DNA from: Stenotrophomonas sp. BIGb0135
Lineage (GTDB): Bacteria; Pseudomonadota; Gammaproteobacteria; Xanthomonadales; Xanthomonadaceae
DNA length: 64,000 bases
Direction: 5' to 3'
Assembly (NCBI RefSeq): GCF_024810105.1
Contig: NZ_JANUDX010000010.1
Span: 109,096-173,095, forward strand
Below the pieces are notes generated by a model. The model was given only the letters and a program-made list of their open reading frames with translations, ran no database searches and had not been told where the DNA came from. How positions within the stretch are numbered: the stretch's first letter is position 1; every line of letters begins with the position of its first letter. This document shows, piece after piece, positions 7,510 to 16,665 of the stretch. The position numbers were made by a program, and so were the translations under genes.

Positions 7510-10047
7510 TCAGCGCTGCGTCTTGATCGGCTTGCCCGGACCGACCGTCTGTTCCAGCCAGCGCTCGCTTTCGGCCAGCATGGTCATGATCGACTCGCGC
7601 GCGCGGTAGGCGTGCGATTCGTTGGGCAGCATCACCAGCCGCGCGGTGCCGCCCAAGCCCTTGACCGCTGCGAACATGCGCTCGCTCTGGATGGGGAAGG
7701 TGCCGGAGTTGTTGTCGTCCACGCCGTGGATGAAGAGGATCGGGTCCTTGATCTTGTCGGCGTAGTTGAACGGCGCCATCTTCTGGTACACGTCCTGCGC
7801 CTGCCAGTAGTTGCGCTCCTCGGCCTGGAAACCGAACGGGGTGAGCGTGCGGTTGTAGGCGCCGCTGCGCGCGATGCCGGCCTTGAACAGGCGGGTGTGC
7901 GCGAGCAGGTTGGCGGTCATGAACGCGCCGTAGGAATGGCCACCGATCGCGATGTGCTCGCGGTCGGTCACCCCGCGCCGGACCACCTCGTCCACGGCCG
8001 CCTCGGCGTTGGCGATCAACTGCGGCAGGTAGGTGTCGTTGGGTTCCTTGTCGCCCTCACCGATGATCGGCATCGACGGGCTCACCAGCACCGCATAGCC
8101 CTTGGCCAGGAATGCCTGCGGGCCCCAGTAGCTGATCGCGTTGAAGCGATACGGCGAATCGGTGACCTGGCTGGCGGCGGCGGCGGTCTTGAACTCCCCC
8201 GGGTAGGCCCACATCAGCAGCGGCAGCGGGCCATCCTTCTTCGCGGTGTAGCCCGGCGGCAGCATCAGCGTGGCGGTCAGGTCCACCCCGTCGTTGCGCT
8301 TGTAGCGGATCTGCTCCTTGCTCACCCCACGCAGCTGCGGCAGCGGGTGCGCGAAGTGGGTCAGCGCGCGCGGCGCGGCGGTGGGGTCTGCCAGCGACTG
8401 CACGTACACGTTGGAGGGTTCTTCCGGCGATTCGCGGGTGAGCAGCAGCGAGGTGCCCTCCTGGTCGAGCAGGGCGATGGGCGCCGAATAGGTCGGTGCC
8501 TGCGAGTGGAACAGGCGCGTGGTCTGCTTGCTGGCCAGGTCGAGGCGGTCGACGAACGGACGGTCGCCTTCCGGCGATGCGCCCTGGCCGTAGAGGAAGA
8601 TGCTGCGACCATCGGCGCTGATCTGCAGGCGCGAGCGCCCGTTGACGTCGCGCACCAGCGCCGGCCGGCCCGGATCGTTGTAGCGGTCCTGCGAGGAGCG
8701 CGAGGACAGCAGCTCCGGCGCCTGCCCGGGCTGGTCCGGGGCGATGCGCCACTGCTTGACCTCGCGGCTCTTCCACCACGATTCGTTGAGCAGGGCCAGG
8801 TCGCCCCGCCCCCACTGGATGCCGGCGTAACGGCTGCCGAGCTGGGCCAGGGTGATCGGCGGGGTCTCGAACGGCGCCGCCTGGGTCAGCACCGCGTCGC
8901 GCACCTTGGCCTCGCGGTTGGGGTCGCCACCATCCTGGGCTTCGGCCCAGACCAGCGTGGCCGGGGCATCGGCGCGCCAGCTGATGTTGCGCACGCCGGT
9001 CGGCACGGCGTCGTTGCCGGTCGGCAGGCCTTCCACCAGCGGCAGGTTGCTCACCGTGTGCACCAGCGAACCGTCGGCGGCGGACAGCACCTCGATGCGC
9101 CGTGCGAAGTCATCGACCGGGACCAGGTAGGAGTACGGGCGCAGCACGCGCTCGCTGAGCAGGTAGCGGCCGTCCGGTGAGACGCTCGTGTCCAGGTAGA
9201 CGCCGCTGCCGGATAGCGGCGTGGTCACGCCATTGAGGGTGATCCGCGCCGGCTGCGCGCTGGCGTAGTAATCGAACTGGCGGGCATCAGCCTCGTTCCT
9301 GAGCAGGTCCTGGTAGGTGCGGATCGAGCGCACCCCGGCATCGGCCTCGGTCTGCTGGATCGCCGGGCCGGCGGGAATGCCGCCCGCGGCCGGTGCCGGG
9401 CCCTGGCCCTTGAGCTGCTGCATCACCAGCAGGCCGCGGCTGTCGGGCAGCCAGCTGTAGCCGTCGCCGAGCACGGTGTTCAGGTCGGCGAGCAGGCGCC
9501 GCGCCGAACCGGCGGCGACATCGACGATCCACAGTTCATTGGCGCCGGTGGCCGCGTGCACCTGGTTGAAGGCCAGGTACTGCTGGTCCGGCGACCAGGC
9601 CAGGCTGGCGATCGACAGCGGCTGCGGCAGGCCGGTGATCTGGCGCTCCTTGCCGTCGGCCACGGTGGTCAGCCAGAGCTTGTTGCCAAAGCTGAAACGG
9701 CTGGCCGAATGGGTGGCCGGGTTGATGCGCAGGCCGGCCAGTTTCAGTTCCGGCTGCGCGACCTCGGCAATCGACGGCAATGCCGGTGTCTGCAGCAGCG
9801 CGGCCACGTCGCGGCGCGGGGACAGGTGCAGGGTGGGCGCGCGCGGCGCGTCGACCACGGCCTGCAGGGCCGCCGACGGCAGCTCATAGCCCTGCGCGCC
9901 CCTGGCGGCAGCCACCTGCGGGGCGGCGGTCTGGGCGGCCGGTGCGGCCAGCCCAAGTGGGGCCACGGCCAGCAGTGCCATGCCCACGATCAGGCTCCCC
10001 CAGCGCGCCCGGCGCCGACGATCAGTGCGAGTCATCTTCCATCCCAT
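7510..10047 (-). CDS. Secreted S9 family peptidase, glutamyl endopeptidase-like (S9D)
   Basis: A prolyl-oligopeptidase-family serine protease of about 845 residues. A twin-arginine-rich positive n-region and a hydrophobic stretch (SLIVGMALLAVAPLGLA) form a signal peptide, so export to the periplasm is likely. The middle of the protein has WD/propeller-like strands (ITGLPQPLSIASLAWSPD). The C-terminal alpha/beta-hydrolase domain has the Ser nucleophile in GGHSYGAFMTANLLAHT, the Asp in HGVDDNNSGTFPIQSERM and the His in NESHAYRARES. The DNNSGTFP and ESHAYRARES wording is that of S9D glutamyl endopeptidases. The start at 10047 (AAGG upstream) or at 10035 is equally possible. It is a single gene, divergent from ahcY. 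Confidence 0.85.
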   Translation of the reverse strand: MGWKMTRTDRRRRARWGSLIVGMALLAVAPLGLAAPAAQTAAPQVAAARGAQGYELPSAALQAVVDAPRAPTLHLSPRRDVAALLQTPALPSIAEVAQPELKLAGLRINPATHSASRFSFGNKLWLTTVADGKERQITGLPQPLSIASLAWSPDQQYLAFNQVHAATGANELWIVDVAAGSARRLLADLNTVLGDGYSWLPDSRGLLVMQQLKGQGPAPAAGGIPAGPAIQQTEADAGVRSIRTYQDLLRNEADARQFDYYASAQPARITLNGVTTPLSGSGVYLDTSVSPDGRYLLSERVLRPYSYLVPVDDFARRIEVLSAADGSLVHTVSNLPLVEGLPTGNDAVPTGVRNISWRADAPATLVWAEAQDGGDPNREAKVRDAVLTQAAPFETPPITLAQLGSRYAGIQWGRGDLALLNESWWKSREVKQWRIAPDQPGQAPELLSSRSSQDRYNDPGRPALVRDVNGRSRLQISADGRSIFLYGQGASPEGDRPFVDRLDLASKQTTRLFHSQAPTYSAPIALLDQEGTSLLLTRESPEEPSNVYVQSLADPTAAPRALTHFAHPLPQLRGVSKEQIRYKRNDGVDLTATLMLPPGYTAKKDGPLPLLMWAYPGEFKTAAAASQVTDSPYRFNAISYWGPQAFLAKGYAVLVSPSMPIIGEGDKEPNDTYLPQLIANAEAAVDEVVRRGVTDREHIAIGGHSYGAFMTANLLAHTRLFKAGIARSGAYNRTLTPFGFQAEERNYWQAQDVYQKMAPFNYADKIKDPILFIHGVDDNNSGTFPIQSERMFAAVKGLGGTARLVMLPNESHAYRARESIMTMLAESERWLEQTVGPGKPIKTQR

Positions 10048-10145
10048 GTTGATGCAAACCTTGGACCTTAACAGCCGCAGCCCGCCCGCCCCCCTGCCGT
10101 TGGTTGGGGGCGGTGCCGGATTCATGCCAGTGCAGCGCGCCGGGA

Positions 10146-10151
10146 TATAAT
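10146..10151 (+). promoter_or_regulatory. ahcY promoter, consensus -10 TATAAT
   Basis: A perfect TATAAT lies 10 bp before the SAH aptamer begins, the expected place for transcription to start just ahead of P1. The -35 is poor (TTCATG at 10121-10126 with a 19-bp spacer). Confidence 0.6.
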
Positions 10152-10161
10152 GGGCGACCCT

Positions 10162-10241
10162 CCACCGAGGGGCGCTGCGACCGTTGTGGACCCTGTCCGC
10201 GCGGCCAGGCTCGGTGGCCAGGATCGTTCCAACGGCGCCCG
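10162..10241 (+). promoter_or_regulatory. S-adenosylhomocysteine (SAH) riboswitch
   Basis: The leader of ahcY contains the conserved parts of the SAH aptamer. An 8-bp P1 stem (CCACCGAG 10162-10169 with CTCGGTGG 10210-10217) is followed by the core GGGGCGCTGCGACC and by GGCCAGGCTCGG. GGCGCCC (10234-10240) pairs back with GGGCGC (about 10169-10174) as the pseudoknot. Known SAH riboswitches bind SAH, discriminate strongly against SAM, and raise ahcY expression when SAH accumulates. The aptamer ends 86 nt before the ahcY ATG; no clear terminator is visible in between, so control at the level of translation is more likely. The identification rests on the motif order read by eye. Confidence 0.88.
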
Positions 10242-10327
10242 GCGATTGCGAGTCTTGCTGTCATGCAGGTGTCCGATGACCGACATCGCGCTTGACGAGC
10301 ATGGCGCGTCACTACCGGAGCTTTCCA

Positions 10328-11773
<1,446 letters not shown>

Positions 11774-11805
11774 TCGGCGTGCCGATCCTGGTGCGTTGAA
11801 CACAG

Positions 11806-11834
11806 ACGGGCGCCGGAAGGCGCCCGTTTTTTTT
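11806..11834 (+). terminator. Intrinsic terminator of ahcY
   Basis: A 9-bp stem (ACGGGCGCC with GGCGCCCGT) with a GGAA tetraloop is followed by eight T residues, 33 nt after the ahcY stop. It also lies 16 bp from the stop of the convergent gene at 11850-12677. Confidence 0.93.
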
Positions 11835-11849
11835 GTGCCGGAATGCCCT

Positions 11850-12677
11850 TCAGTCCTGGCCGAAACACCTGCGGTCGTCGTTCAGGACGGCCTGGCACTG
11901 CGCGGCGAAGTCCGCTTGCCAGCGCGACAGCGCGAACCCTTCCCGTTCCTGGAACGACACCGTTTCGCCCGCAAGCACGTAGCAGCGGTTCTGCGACAGT
12001 CGCAGCGCGGTCAGCGCGTCACCGGCCGCCCAGCAGTCATCGATGCAGGCCTGCATCAGCGCGTAATCCGGATTGGTCTTTGCGCCGCCGAAGGCGAAGC
12101 CCATCCGCTGCACCAGGGCGATCACCGGGTCCATGCTGGCCGGGGCAGCGCGCAGGATGCGCAGCACCCCGGGCTCGGGAATGCCAAACGCCCAGTTGGC
12201 CAGCACGGCCGAGCGTGCCGCATCGATCGCCGCGTCACGCTGCCCCTGCCGCAGGTACTGGCTTGCCAGCAGCGTCCAGCCCGGCTGAAGCTCCGGGAAC
12301 GCCGTGCATGCTGCGCGCAGCCGATCAATGGCCTGCTCGACCTGCCCTGCCAGCACGTGCGCACGCGCCTGCTCCAACTGCAGGGTCGGTGAACCGGGAT
12401 CCTCGACCTCACGCTCGCCATAGTCGCCACCGTTCACGTCCAGCCAGCGCGAGAACACCTGCACCGAAGAATGGCGCAGTTCCATGCGCCCTTCGTCATG
12501 GAACATCTCGCACACGAACGGCGCGTCCGCCTCACGCCCCAACGGCCAATACAGCCCGAAACAATCGCCATTGCCGAGCGCGCCTTCCGCGATCGATACG
12601 AACCCCTGGGGAGGATACGGTCCGCGCGCCACATCACGGTCGAAGCTGAGCGCGTTGCAGTGACCAGAGAGGCGCAT
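11850..12677 (-). CDS. Hypothetical protein, SUKH-like N-terminus with TPR-like C-terminus
   Basis: A cytoplasmic protein of 275 residues without a signal peptide. The N-terminal ~90 residues (LGNGDCFGLYWPLG, then FHDEGRMELR and VFSRWL) follow the pattern of SMI1/KNR4 (SUKH) proteins, a fold common in bacterial immunity proteins and also in ordinary regulators. The middle part (LQLEQARAHVLAGQVEQAID, then PELQPGWTLLASQYLRQGQ) looks like two or three tetratricopeptide helices. The ATG at 12677 has GGAAAG 6 nt ahead; the frame is open further upstream but without conservation cues. The SUKH assignment is an inference from pattern only. It converges on ahcY and is divergent from ybaK. Confidence 0.6.
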   Translation of the reverse strand: MRLSGHCNALSFDRDVARGPYPPQGFVSIAEGALGNGDCFGLYWPLGREADAPFVCEMFHDEGRMELRHSSVQVFSRWLDVNGGDYGEREVEDPGSPTLQLEQARAHVLAGQVEQAIDRLRAACTAFPELQPGWTLLASQYLRQGQRDAAIDAARSAVLANWAFGIPEPGVLRILRAAPASMDPVIALVQRMGFAFGGAKTNPDYALMQACIDDCWAAGDALTALRLSQNRCYVLAGETVSFQEREGFALSRWQADFAAQCQAVLNDDRRCFGQD

Positions 12678-12757
12678 GGGATCTTTCCAGACGGGACTGT
12701 CCCCATTATCGCCGCGATCGCAGTCGCCTCGGTCAAGGCAGCCGGTCCGCACCGCGT

Positions 12758-12763
12758 TACGAT
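12758..12763 (+). promoter_or_regulatory. -10 hexamer TACGAT of a probably leaderless ybaK promoter
   Basis: TACGAT ends exactly 6 nt before the ybaK ATG (12770), and GCACCC is the only sequence between, so there is no room for a Shine-Dalgarno sequence. This implies a leaderless mRNA. Confidence 0.45.
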
Positions 12764-12769
12764 GCACCC

Positions 12770-13243
12770 ATGACACCGGCCATCAACCTGCTCAAGAAGC
12801 ACGGCATCGTCCACAGCGTGCTGTCCTACCCACACGATCCCGATGCCGACTCCTACGGCGGCGAGGCGGTGCAGCAGCTCGGGCTGGACCCGGCGCAGGT
12901 GTTCAAGACGCTGCTGGCCAGCACGGAGAAGCACGAACTGCTGGTGGCGATCGTGCCGGTCAGCGGCACGCTCGACCTGAAGGCGCTGGCCGAGGCGGCC
13001 GGCTGCAGGAAGTGCGAGATGGCCCCGCTGGAACAGGCACAGCGCGCCACCGGCTACCTGGTCGGCGGGATCAGCCCGCTGGCACAGAAGAAAAAGCATC
13101 GCACCTTCCTCGATGCCAGCGCGCAGGCGCTGGCCACGCTGCATGTCAGCGCCGGCCGGCGCGGGCTGGAGGTGGCGGTGGCACCGGCCGACCTGCTGCG
13201 CCTTACCGATGGCCGCTATGCCGCCATCGGCAGGGCCCGCTGA
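12770..13243 (+). CDS. ybaK: Cys-tRNA(Pro)/Cys-tRNA(Cys) deacylase
   Basis: YbaK frees tRNA(Pro) that ProRS has mischarged with cysteine. The 157-residue protein matches the family in full: MTPAINLLKKHGIVH at the start, GLDPAQVFKTLLAS with the conserved lysine that positions the substrate, GTLDLKALA, then ATGYLVGGISPL and KKKHRTFLD. The length equals the usual 150-160. It is the first gene of a tightly overlapping trio: its TGA overlaps the next ATG as ATGA/TGATG, so all three are probably co-transcribed from the leaderless promoter. Confidence 0.95.
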   Translation: MTPAINLLKKHGIVHSVLSYPHDPDADSYGGEAVQQLGLDPAQVFKTLLASTEKHELLVAIVPVSGTLDLKALAEAAGCRKCEMAPLEQAQRATGYLVGGISPLAQKKKHRTFLDASAQALATLHVSAGRRGLEVAVAPADLLRLTDGRYAAIGRAR

Positions 13244-13758
13244 TGCGCTGGCCCTTCTCCCGGGAGCCGGCCGCCCCCACCGAAGGACCCGGCGCGCAGC
13301 ACCTGCAGGCGCTGTTGTCGTCGGACCCCGACCGCATCTACCGCGCGGCCTGCGCCATCGCCCAACTGCGCGATCCGGCCGAGCTGGACGCGCTTGCGCC
13401 GTGGGTCGAACGGATCGAGCGCGCCACCGCGCACATCGCGCTGCGCGGCGCCTTGTTCGCCAACGACCATCACCTGCAGTTCGCCTTGCGACGGCTGCGC
13501 TTCTGGCGGGATCGGGCCGGCTGCCTGTGCGCCCTGTACCCGCATTACCCGTTCTTCGATCCGCGTCGCGAGGCCGCCCGTGGGCACGTGGTCATCGATG
13601 CGGTGGGTGAAGCCGAGGGTGGCTGGGGCGAGGCGCATTCGGTCACCTGCGTGGACTGCGCGGCGCACTGGCTGGCCACCGACCGCGAGTACCACTACCC
13701 CTGGTGGGAGTGGACCCGGACCCTTCCCACCGTTGACGGACCCCCATCGCATGCATGA
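13243..13758 (+). CDS. Hypothetical protein, second gene of the ybaK trio
   Basis: A 171-residue soluble protein whose ATG overlaps the last base of ybaK's stop codon (TGATG), implying translational coupling. The N-terminal half resembles paired helices of a HEAT-like unit (DPDRIYRAACAIAQLRDPAE, then GALFANDHHLQFALRRLRFW). The C-terminal half ends in CVDCAAHWLATDREYHYPW, with two CxxC-spaced cysteines and many aromatics. I do not recognise the family. The pairing with an Imm10-like gene suggests it may be another small polymorphic-toxin immunity-type protein, but this is context only. Confidence 0.7.
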   Translation: MRWPFSREPAAPTEGPGAQHLQALLSSDPDRIYRAACAIAQLRDPAELDALAPWVERIERATAHIALRGALFANDHHLQFALRRLRFWRDRAGCLCALYPHYPFFDPRREAARGHVVIDAVGEAEGGWGEAHSVTCVDCAAHWLATDREYHYPWWEWTRTLPTVDGPPSHA

Positions 13759-14128
13759 CTTCATCGCTGCCGTCGTCCATGTCGGCGCGGACGACGGCGT
13801 GCTGATGGCCGGCCTGGCCAACCACGCACACGACACCCGCCGCTACCTGCTGCTGCAGAAGGCCGAGCATCCCGACGCGCAGGACATCGCCCTGGGCCAC
13901 GACGGCGTGCATGTCTGCCTGCATGCGCAGGCACGCGCGGCCTACGGCGGCATCCACGCGGCGCAGCTCTCGGCCGACGCCCTGGCGCTGCACCTGGACG
14001 CCATCACCACCGATGCGCTGGGCCTGGCGGCGTCGCCGCTGCGCATTGCGCTGGCGGCCCCGCCGGAGGACGTGGCCGCATTCGCCGCGATGCTCCGGCG
14101 CATGGGCATCCCGGTGGATGCGTCATAG
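13751..14128 (+). CDS. Imm10-like immunity-family protein
   Basis: A 125-residue acidic-to-neutral cytoplasmic protein that overlaps the preceding gene by 8 nt. The order of motifs YLLLQKAEHPDAQDIALGHD (about 33-52), then AYGGIHAAQLSADALALHLD, then the short strand LRIAL, resembles the Imm10 family of polymorphic-toxin immunity proteins. No toxin gene is nearby, so it would be an orphan antidote or a domesticated member. The assignment is by pattern; a profile search would decide it. There is no Shine-Dalgarno sequence, and translation probably depends on the overlap. Confidence 0.6.
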   Translation: MHDFIAAVVHVGADDGVLMAGLANHAHDTRRYLLLQKAEHPDAQDIALGHDGVHVCLHAQARAAYGGIHAAQLSADALALHLDAITTDALGLAASPLRIALAAPPEDVAAFAAMLRRMGIPVDAS

Positions 14129-14132
14129 ACCT

Positions 14133-14199
14133 GTAGCGCCGCGCCATGCGTGGCTGCGTTTCGCCCCGGTCCGCGTGCAGCCCCATGGGGTGTCGCTAC
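14133..14199. repeat. Inverted pair of SMAG-type repeats
   Basis: A forward GTAGCGCC-headed hairpin (14133-14157) and a reverse copy ending in GTCGCTAC (14177-14199) lie five bases after the stop of the Imm10-like gene, between convergent genes. The arms differ from other copies, but the GTAG head and the symmetric core are kept. Confidence 0.6.
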
Positions 14200-14227
14200 G
14201 GGGGCCGCGTGCAGCGGGCCGGGGCGC

Positions 14228-14785
14228 TCAGGGGCGCCAGTTGGCGTTGCTCTCCCAGAACGCCACGGCGCGCTGGTAGGCATCGCGGTCCAGCGGCACC
14301 CCGGAACCGCCCTCGTCCACCCCCAGCGCGTTGCGCATCATGGTGATCGGGGCCATCGGCACTTCCTCCGGCTCGGCGGTGTAGATGCAGCCGACGATGC
14401 CCCAGTCGGCGTCGATCGGCGAGCCCTCCAGCGCCAGTTGCGCGGCGCTGTACAGGATCACCACCAGGTAGTTGGCGCGCGGCGACTCGACGCCCTCGAA
14501 CCAGCGCACCAGCACCGGCAGCTCGTTGCGGTTGCGCGCCTCGTAGCCGGTGTGCAACTGGTGGCGGTTGGCGTCGGTGATGGGCACGGTGAGGCAGCGC
14601 GTGCTGGTCCAGTTCTCGTAGACGAACAGCTTGCAGAACGGCGCGTAGCCATCGAGCACCTTCAATGGTGCATGCGTGTTGAGGTACGCCTGGAACTGCT
14701 CGGCGGTGCAGTCCTGGACGGTGTTGCCGCGCGGGGTACGCGGGAACAGGCGGGGACGGGCGAATTCGGTGAGGACGATGGACAT
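14228..14785 (-). CDS. DUF3228 family protein
   Basis: A 185-residue soluble protein of unknown function with the family's typical beginning (MSIVLTEFARPRLFPRTPRGN) and middle (YAPFCKLFVYENWTSTRC, then HTGYEARNRNELPVL and DADWGIVGCIYTAEPEEVP). The length matches DUF3228 members known from Pseudomonas and Xanthomonads. The ATG at 14785 is the first in a conserved context; no clear Shine-Dalgarno sequence is seen. It lies 52 nt downstream of the LytTR regulator stop and on the same strand, so it may be the fourth gene of that operon. Confidence 0.75.
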   Translation of the reverse strand: MSIVLTEFARPRLFPRTPRGNTVQDCTAEQFQAYLNTHAPLKVLDGYAPFCKLFVYENWTSTRCLTVPITDANRHQLHTGYEARNRNELPVLVRWFEGVESPRANYLVVILYSAAQLALEGSPIDADWGIVGCIYTAEPEEVPMAPITMMRNALGVDEGGSGVPLDRDAYQRAVAFWESNANWRP

Positions 14786-14837
14786 GGGCACGGGCAGGCG
14801 GCGGAGATCGTGCACAGGGTAACGCGTGCGGCGCGCC

Positions 14838-15578
14838 CTACAGCGCCAGCCGCTCACGCAGCTCGCGCGCCTGGCGCCGCGAGACCTCGACCTGGCTGCC
14901 GTCATCCAGGGTCAGGTCGTAGCCATCACCGAGGGACGGTTTGATCGCACGCACGCGGCGCAGATTGACCAGGGTGTTGCGGTTGGCGCGGAAGAACAGC
15001 GCCGGCGACAGCCGGGACTCCAGCGTGCTGAGGCTGCGCGCCAGCACGGCGTTCTGGTCGCGGAACCACAGCCGTGCGTAGTTGCCGTCGACCACGACCT
15101 TGCGGATCTCGCCGAGCGCCACGAACCAGCACCGTTCGCCATCGCGCAGGAACACCTGGTCGTCAGCGCCCAGCGAATCGCGAGCGCTGTTCGTCGCAGG
15201 GGAGACGGCCGGTGCCGCGAGGCGCTCCCGGCCACGCTCCAATGCCGCCTGCAGGCGGCCCGCCTCCACCGGCTTGACCAGGTAGTCGAGTGCGTTGGCG
15301 TCGAAAGCGCGCACCGCGTACTGGTCGTAGGCGGTGACGAACACCACCATCGGCACCGTCTCCAGGCCGTCGAGCACATCGAAGCCTTCGCCCGAGGGCA
15401 TCTGCACATCCAGCAGCACCAGATCGGGCCGCTCGCGCAGGATCGCTTCGCGTGCAGCGGGCACATCGTCCGCCTCGCCCACGCATTCCACCCAGGGGAT
15501 CGCCGCCAGCAGGGTGCGCAGTTCGCGGCGCGCCAGCCGCGCGTCATCCACGATCAGCACGCGCAGTGACGCACTCAT
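14838..15578 (-). CDS. LytTR-type response regulator
   Basis: A 246-residue two-domain regulator. The receiver domain (1-120) has the acidic pair D11-D12, the phosphoacceptor D57 in LVLLDVQMP, T82 and K102. The LytTR DNA-binding domain (about 140-246) has the FLRDGERCWFVALGEI strand and ends with FFRANRNTLVNLRRV and VSRRQARELRERL. Such proteins bind direct repeats upstream of targets when phosphorylated. A strong GGAGGT lies 6 nt before the ATG, and the start overlaps the kinase stop by 4 nt (ATGA), so the kinase and regulator form a pair. Its target genes cannot be read from the sequence. Confidence 0.93.
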   Translation of the reverse strand: MSASLRVLIVDDARLARRELRTLLAAIPWVECVGEADDVPAAREAILRERPDLVLLDVQMPSGEGFDVLDGLETVPMVVFVTAYDQYAVRAFDANALDYLVKPVEAGRLQAALERGRERLAAPAVSPATNSARDSLGADDQVFLRDGERCWFVALGEIRKVVVDGNYARLWFRDQNAVLARSLSTLESRLSPALFFRANRNTLVNLRRVRAIKPSLGDGYDLTLDDGSQVEVSRRQARELRERLAL

Positions 15579-16645
15579 TGCTGCACCTCCAACCGGGCCA
15601 GCATGCGTTCGCCCTGACGTTCCAGCAGGAATGTGCCCCGGTCGAGGGAGGATGCCGCCGCGTCGATGCCAAGCTGGGCGCGCAGATAGGCCAGGCCGAT
15701 ACCATGGCCTTCGCTGCCGGCCTCGTGCGGGGCGGGATTGTCCACCTCCACCCGCAGCCAGCCACCCTCGCGCCGCACGCGGATCGTCAGCTCGCCACCG
15801 CCGGCGTGGACGGCGATGCCGTGCTTGATGGCGTTCTCCACCAGCAGCTGTAACGCCATCGGCGGCAGCCGTGCGCGCAGCGCGTCCGCATCGATATCGG
15901 TCCGCACGCGCAGGCGGTCTTCGTAATGGATCGCCTCCACGGCCAGGTAGTCCTGCACCACGCGCCACTCCTCGGCCACGGTGACCCAATCGCCATCGGT
16001 ATGCACCAGTGCGTGGCGCAGCGTGCTGGACAGATGAGTGACCATCTCGCGTGCACGCGCCGGGTCTTCATTGATCAGCGCGCGCAGGTTGTTGAGCGCG
16101 TTGAACACGAAGTGGGGATTGAGCCGCGCACGCAGCGCCTGGTGCTCCAGCGTCGCCCGCTGCGCTTCGGCGCGCAGGTGCGCCATTTCGCTGTCGCGAG
16201 CCCGATGCAGCGCGCGGCGGCCGGTCCACAGAGCGCACCACACGCTCAACACGATGGCAGTGCTGAGCCAGTAGTTGAACGTATCGACCGGCCGGTAATA
16301 GGCGCGCTGTCCCGGCAGCGCCACCCAGTCCCATGCAAGCGCGGGGAGCAGCACGGCGGCGGTGAGGAGCTGGATGGCGGCCGCGACGCCCACCACGGCC
16401 AGCGCCATCCGCCACGTCAGCCCCAGCAGATCGCGTTGCAGCCACGCATGGCCAAGCGCCCAGTGGCGTATCAGTGCAGTGCCGGCGAACAGGCCAAGCG
16501 CGACCATCACATAGATCAGGGTCCCGCCGGACCAAGGGCCACGGTAGGCGATGCCCATGCCGATGCTCACGCCCAGGTAGCCAGCCCACAGGCCCGCGTT
16601 CGCCCACCAGAAACCCGAATTGCGTGCTGCCTGCCTCGTGTTCAT
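15575..16645 (-). CDS. Sensor histidine kinase, LytS/YehU-type
   Basis: A 356-residue membrane kinase. Four to five hydrophobic segments lie in residues 11-140. The His_kinase domain carries LNPHFVFNALNNLRALI with phosphoacceptor H178, followed by the ATPase N-box LLVENAIKHG (N271) and GHGIGLAYLRAQL. It lacks a separate periplasmic sensor domain, so the membrane segments probably sense the signal. The ATG at 16645 has GGAG close ahead; a GTG at 16654 would add three residues. It partners the LytTR regulator, with which it overlaps, and follows the alpha/beta hydrolase gene by 20 nt, so the three genes form one operon. Confidence 0.92.
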   Translation of the reverse strand: MNTRQAARNSGFWWANAGLWAGYLGVSIGMGIAYRGPWSGGTLIYVMVALGLFAGTALIRHWALGHAWLQRDLLGLTWRMALAVVGVAAAIQLLTAAVLLPALAWDWVALPGQRAYYRPVDTFNYWLSTAIVLSVWCALWTGRRALHRARDSEMAHLRAEAQRATLEHQALRARLNPHFVFNALNNLRALINEDPARAREMVTHLSSTLRHALVHTDGDWVTVAEEWRVVQDYLAVEAIHYEDRLRVRTDIDADALRARLPPMALQLLVENAIKHGIAVHAGGGELTIRVRREGGWLRVEVDNPAPHEAGSEGHGIGLAYLRAQLGIDAAASSLDRGTFLLERQGERMLARLEVQQ

Positions 16646-16665
16646 CGTCTCCACGCCGCTGTCGA

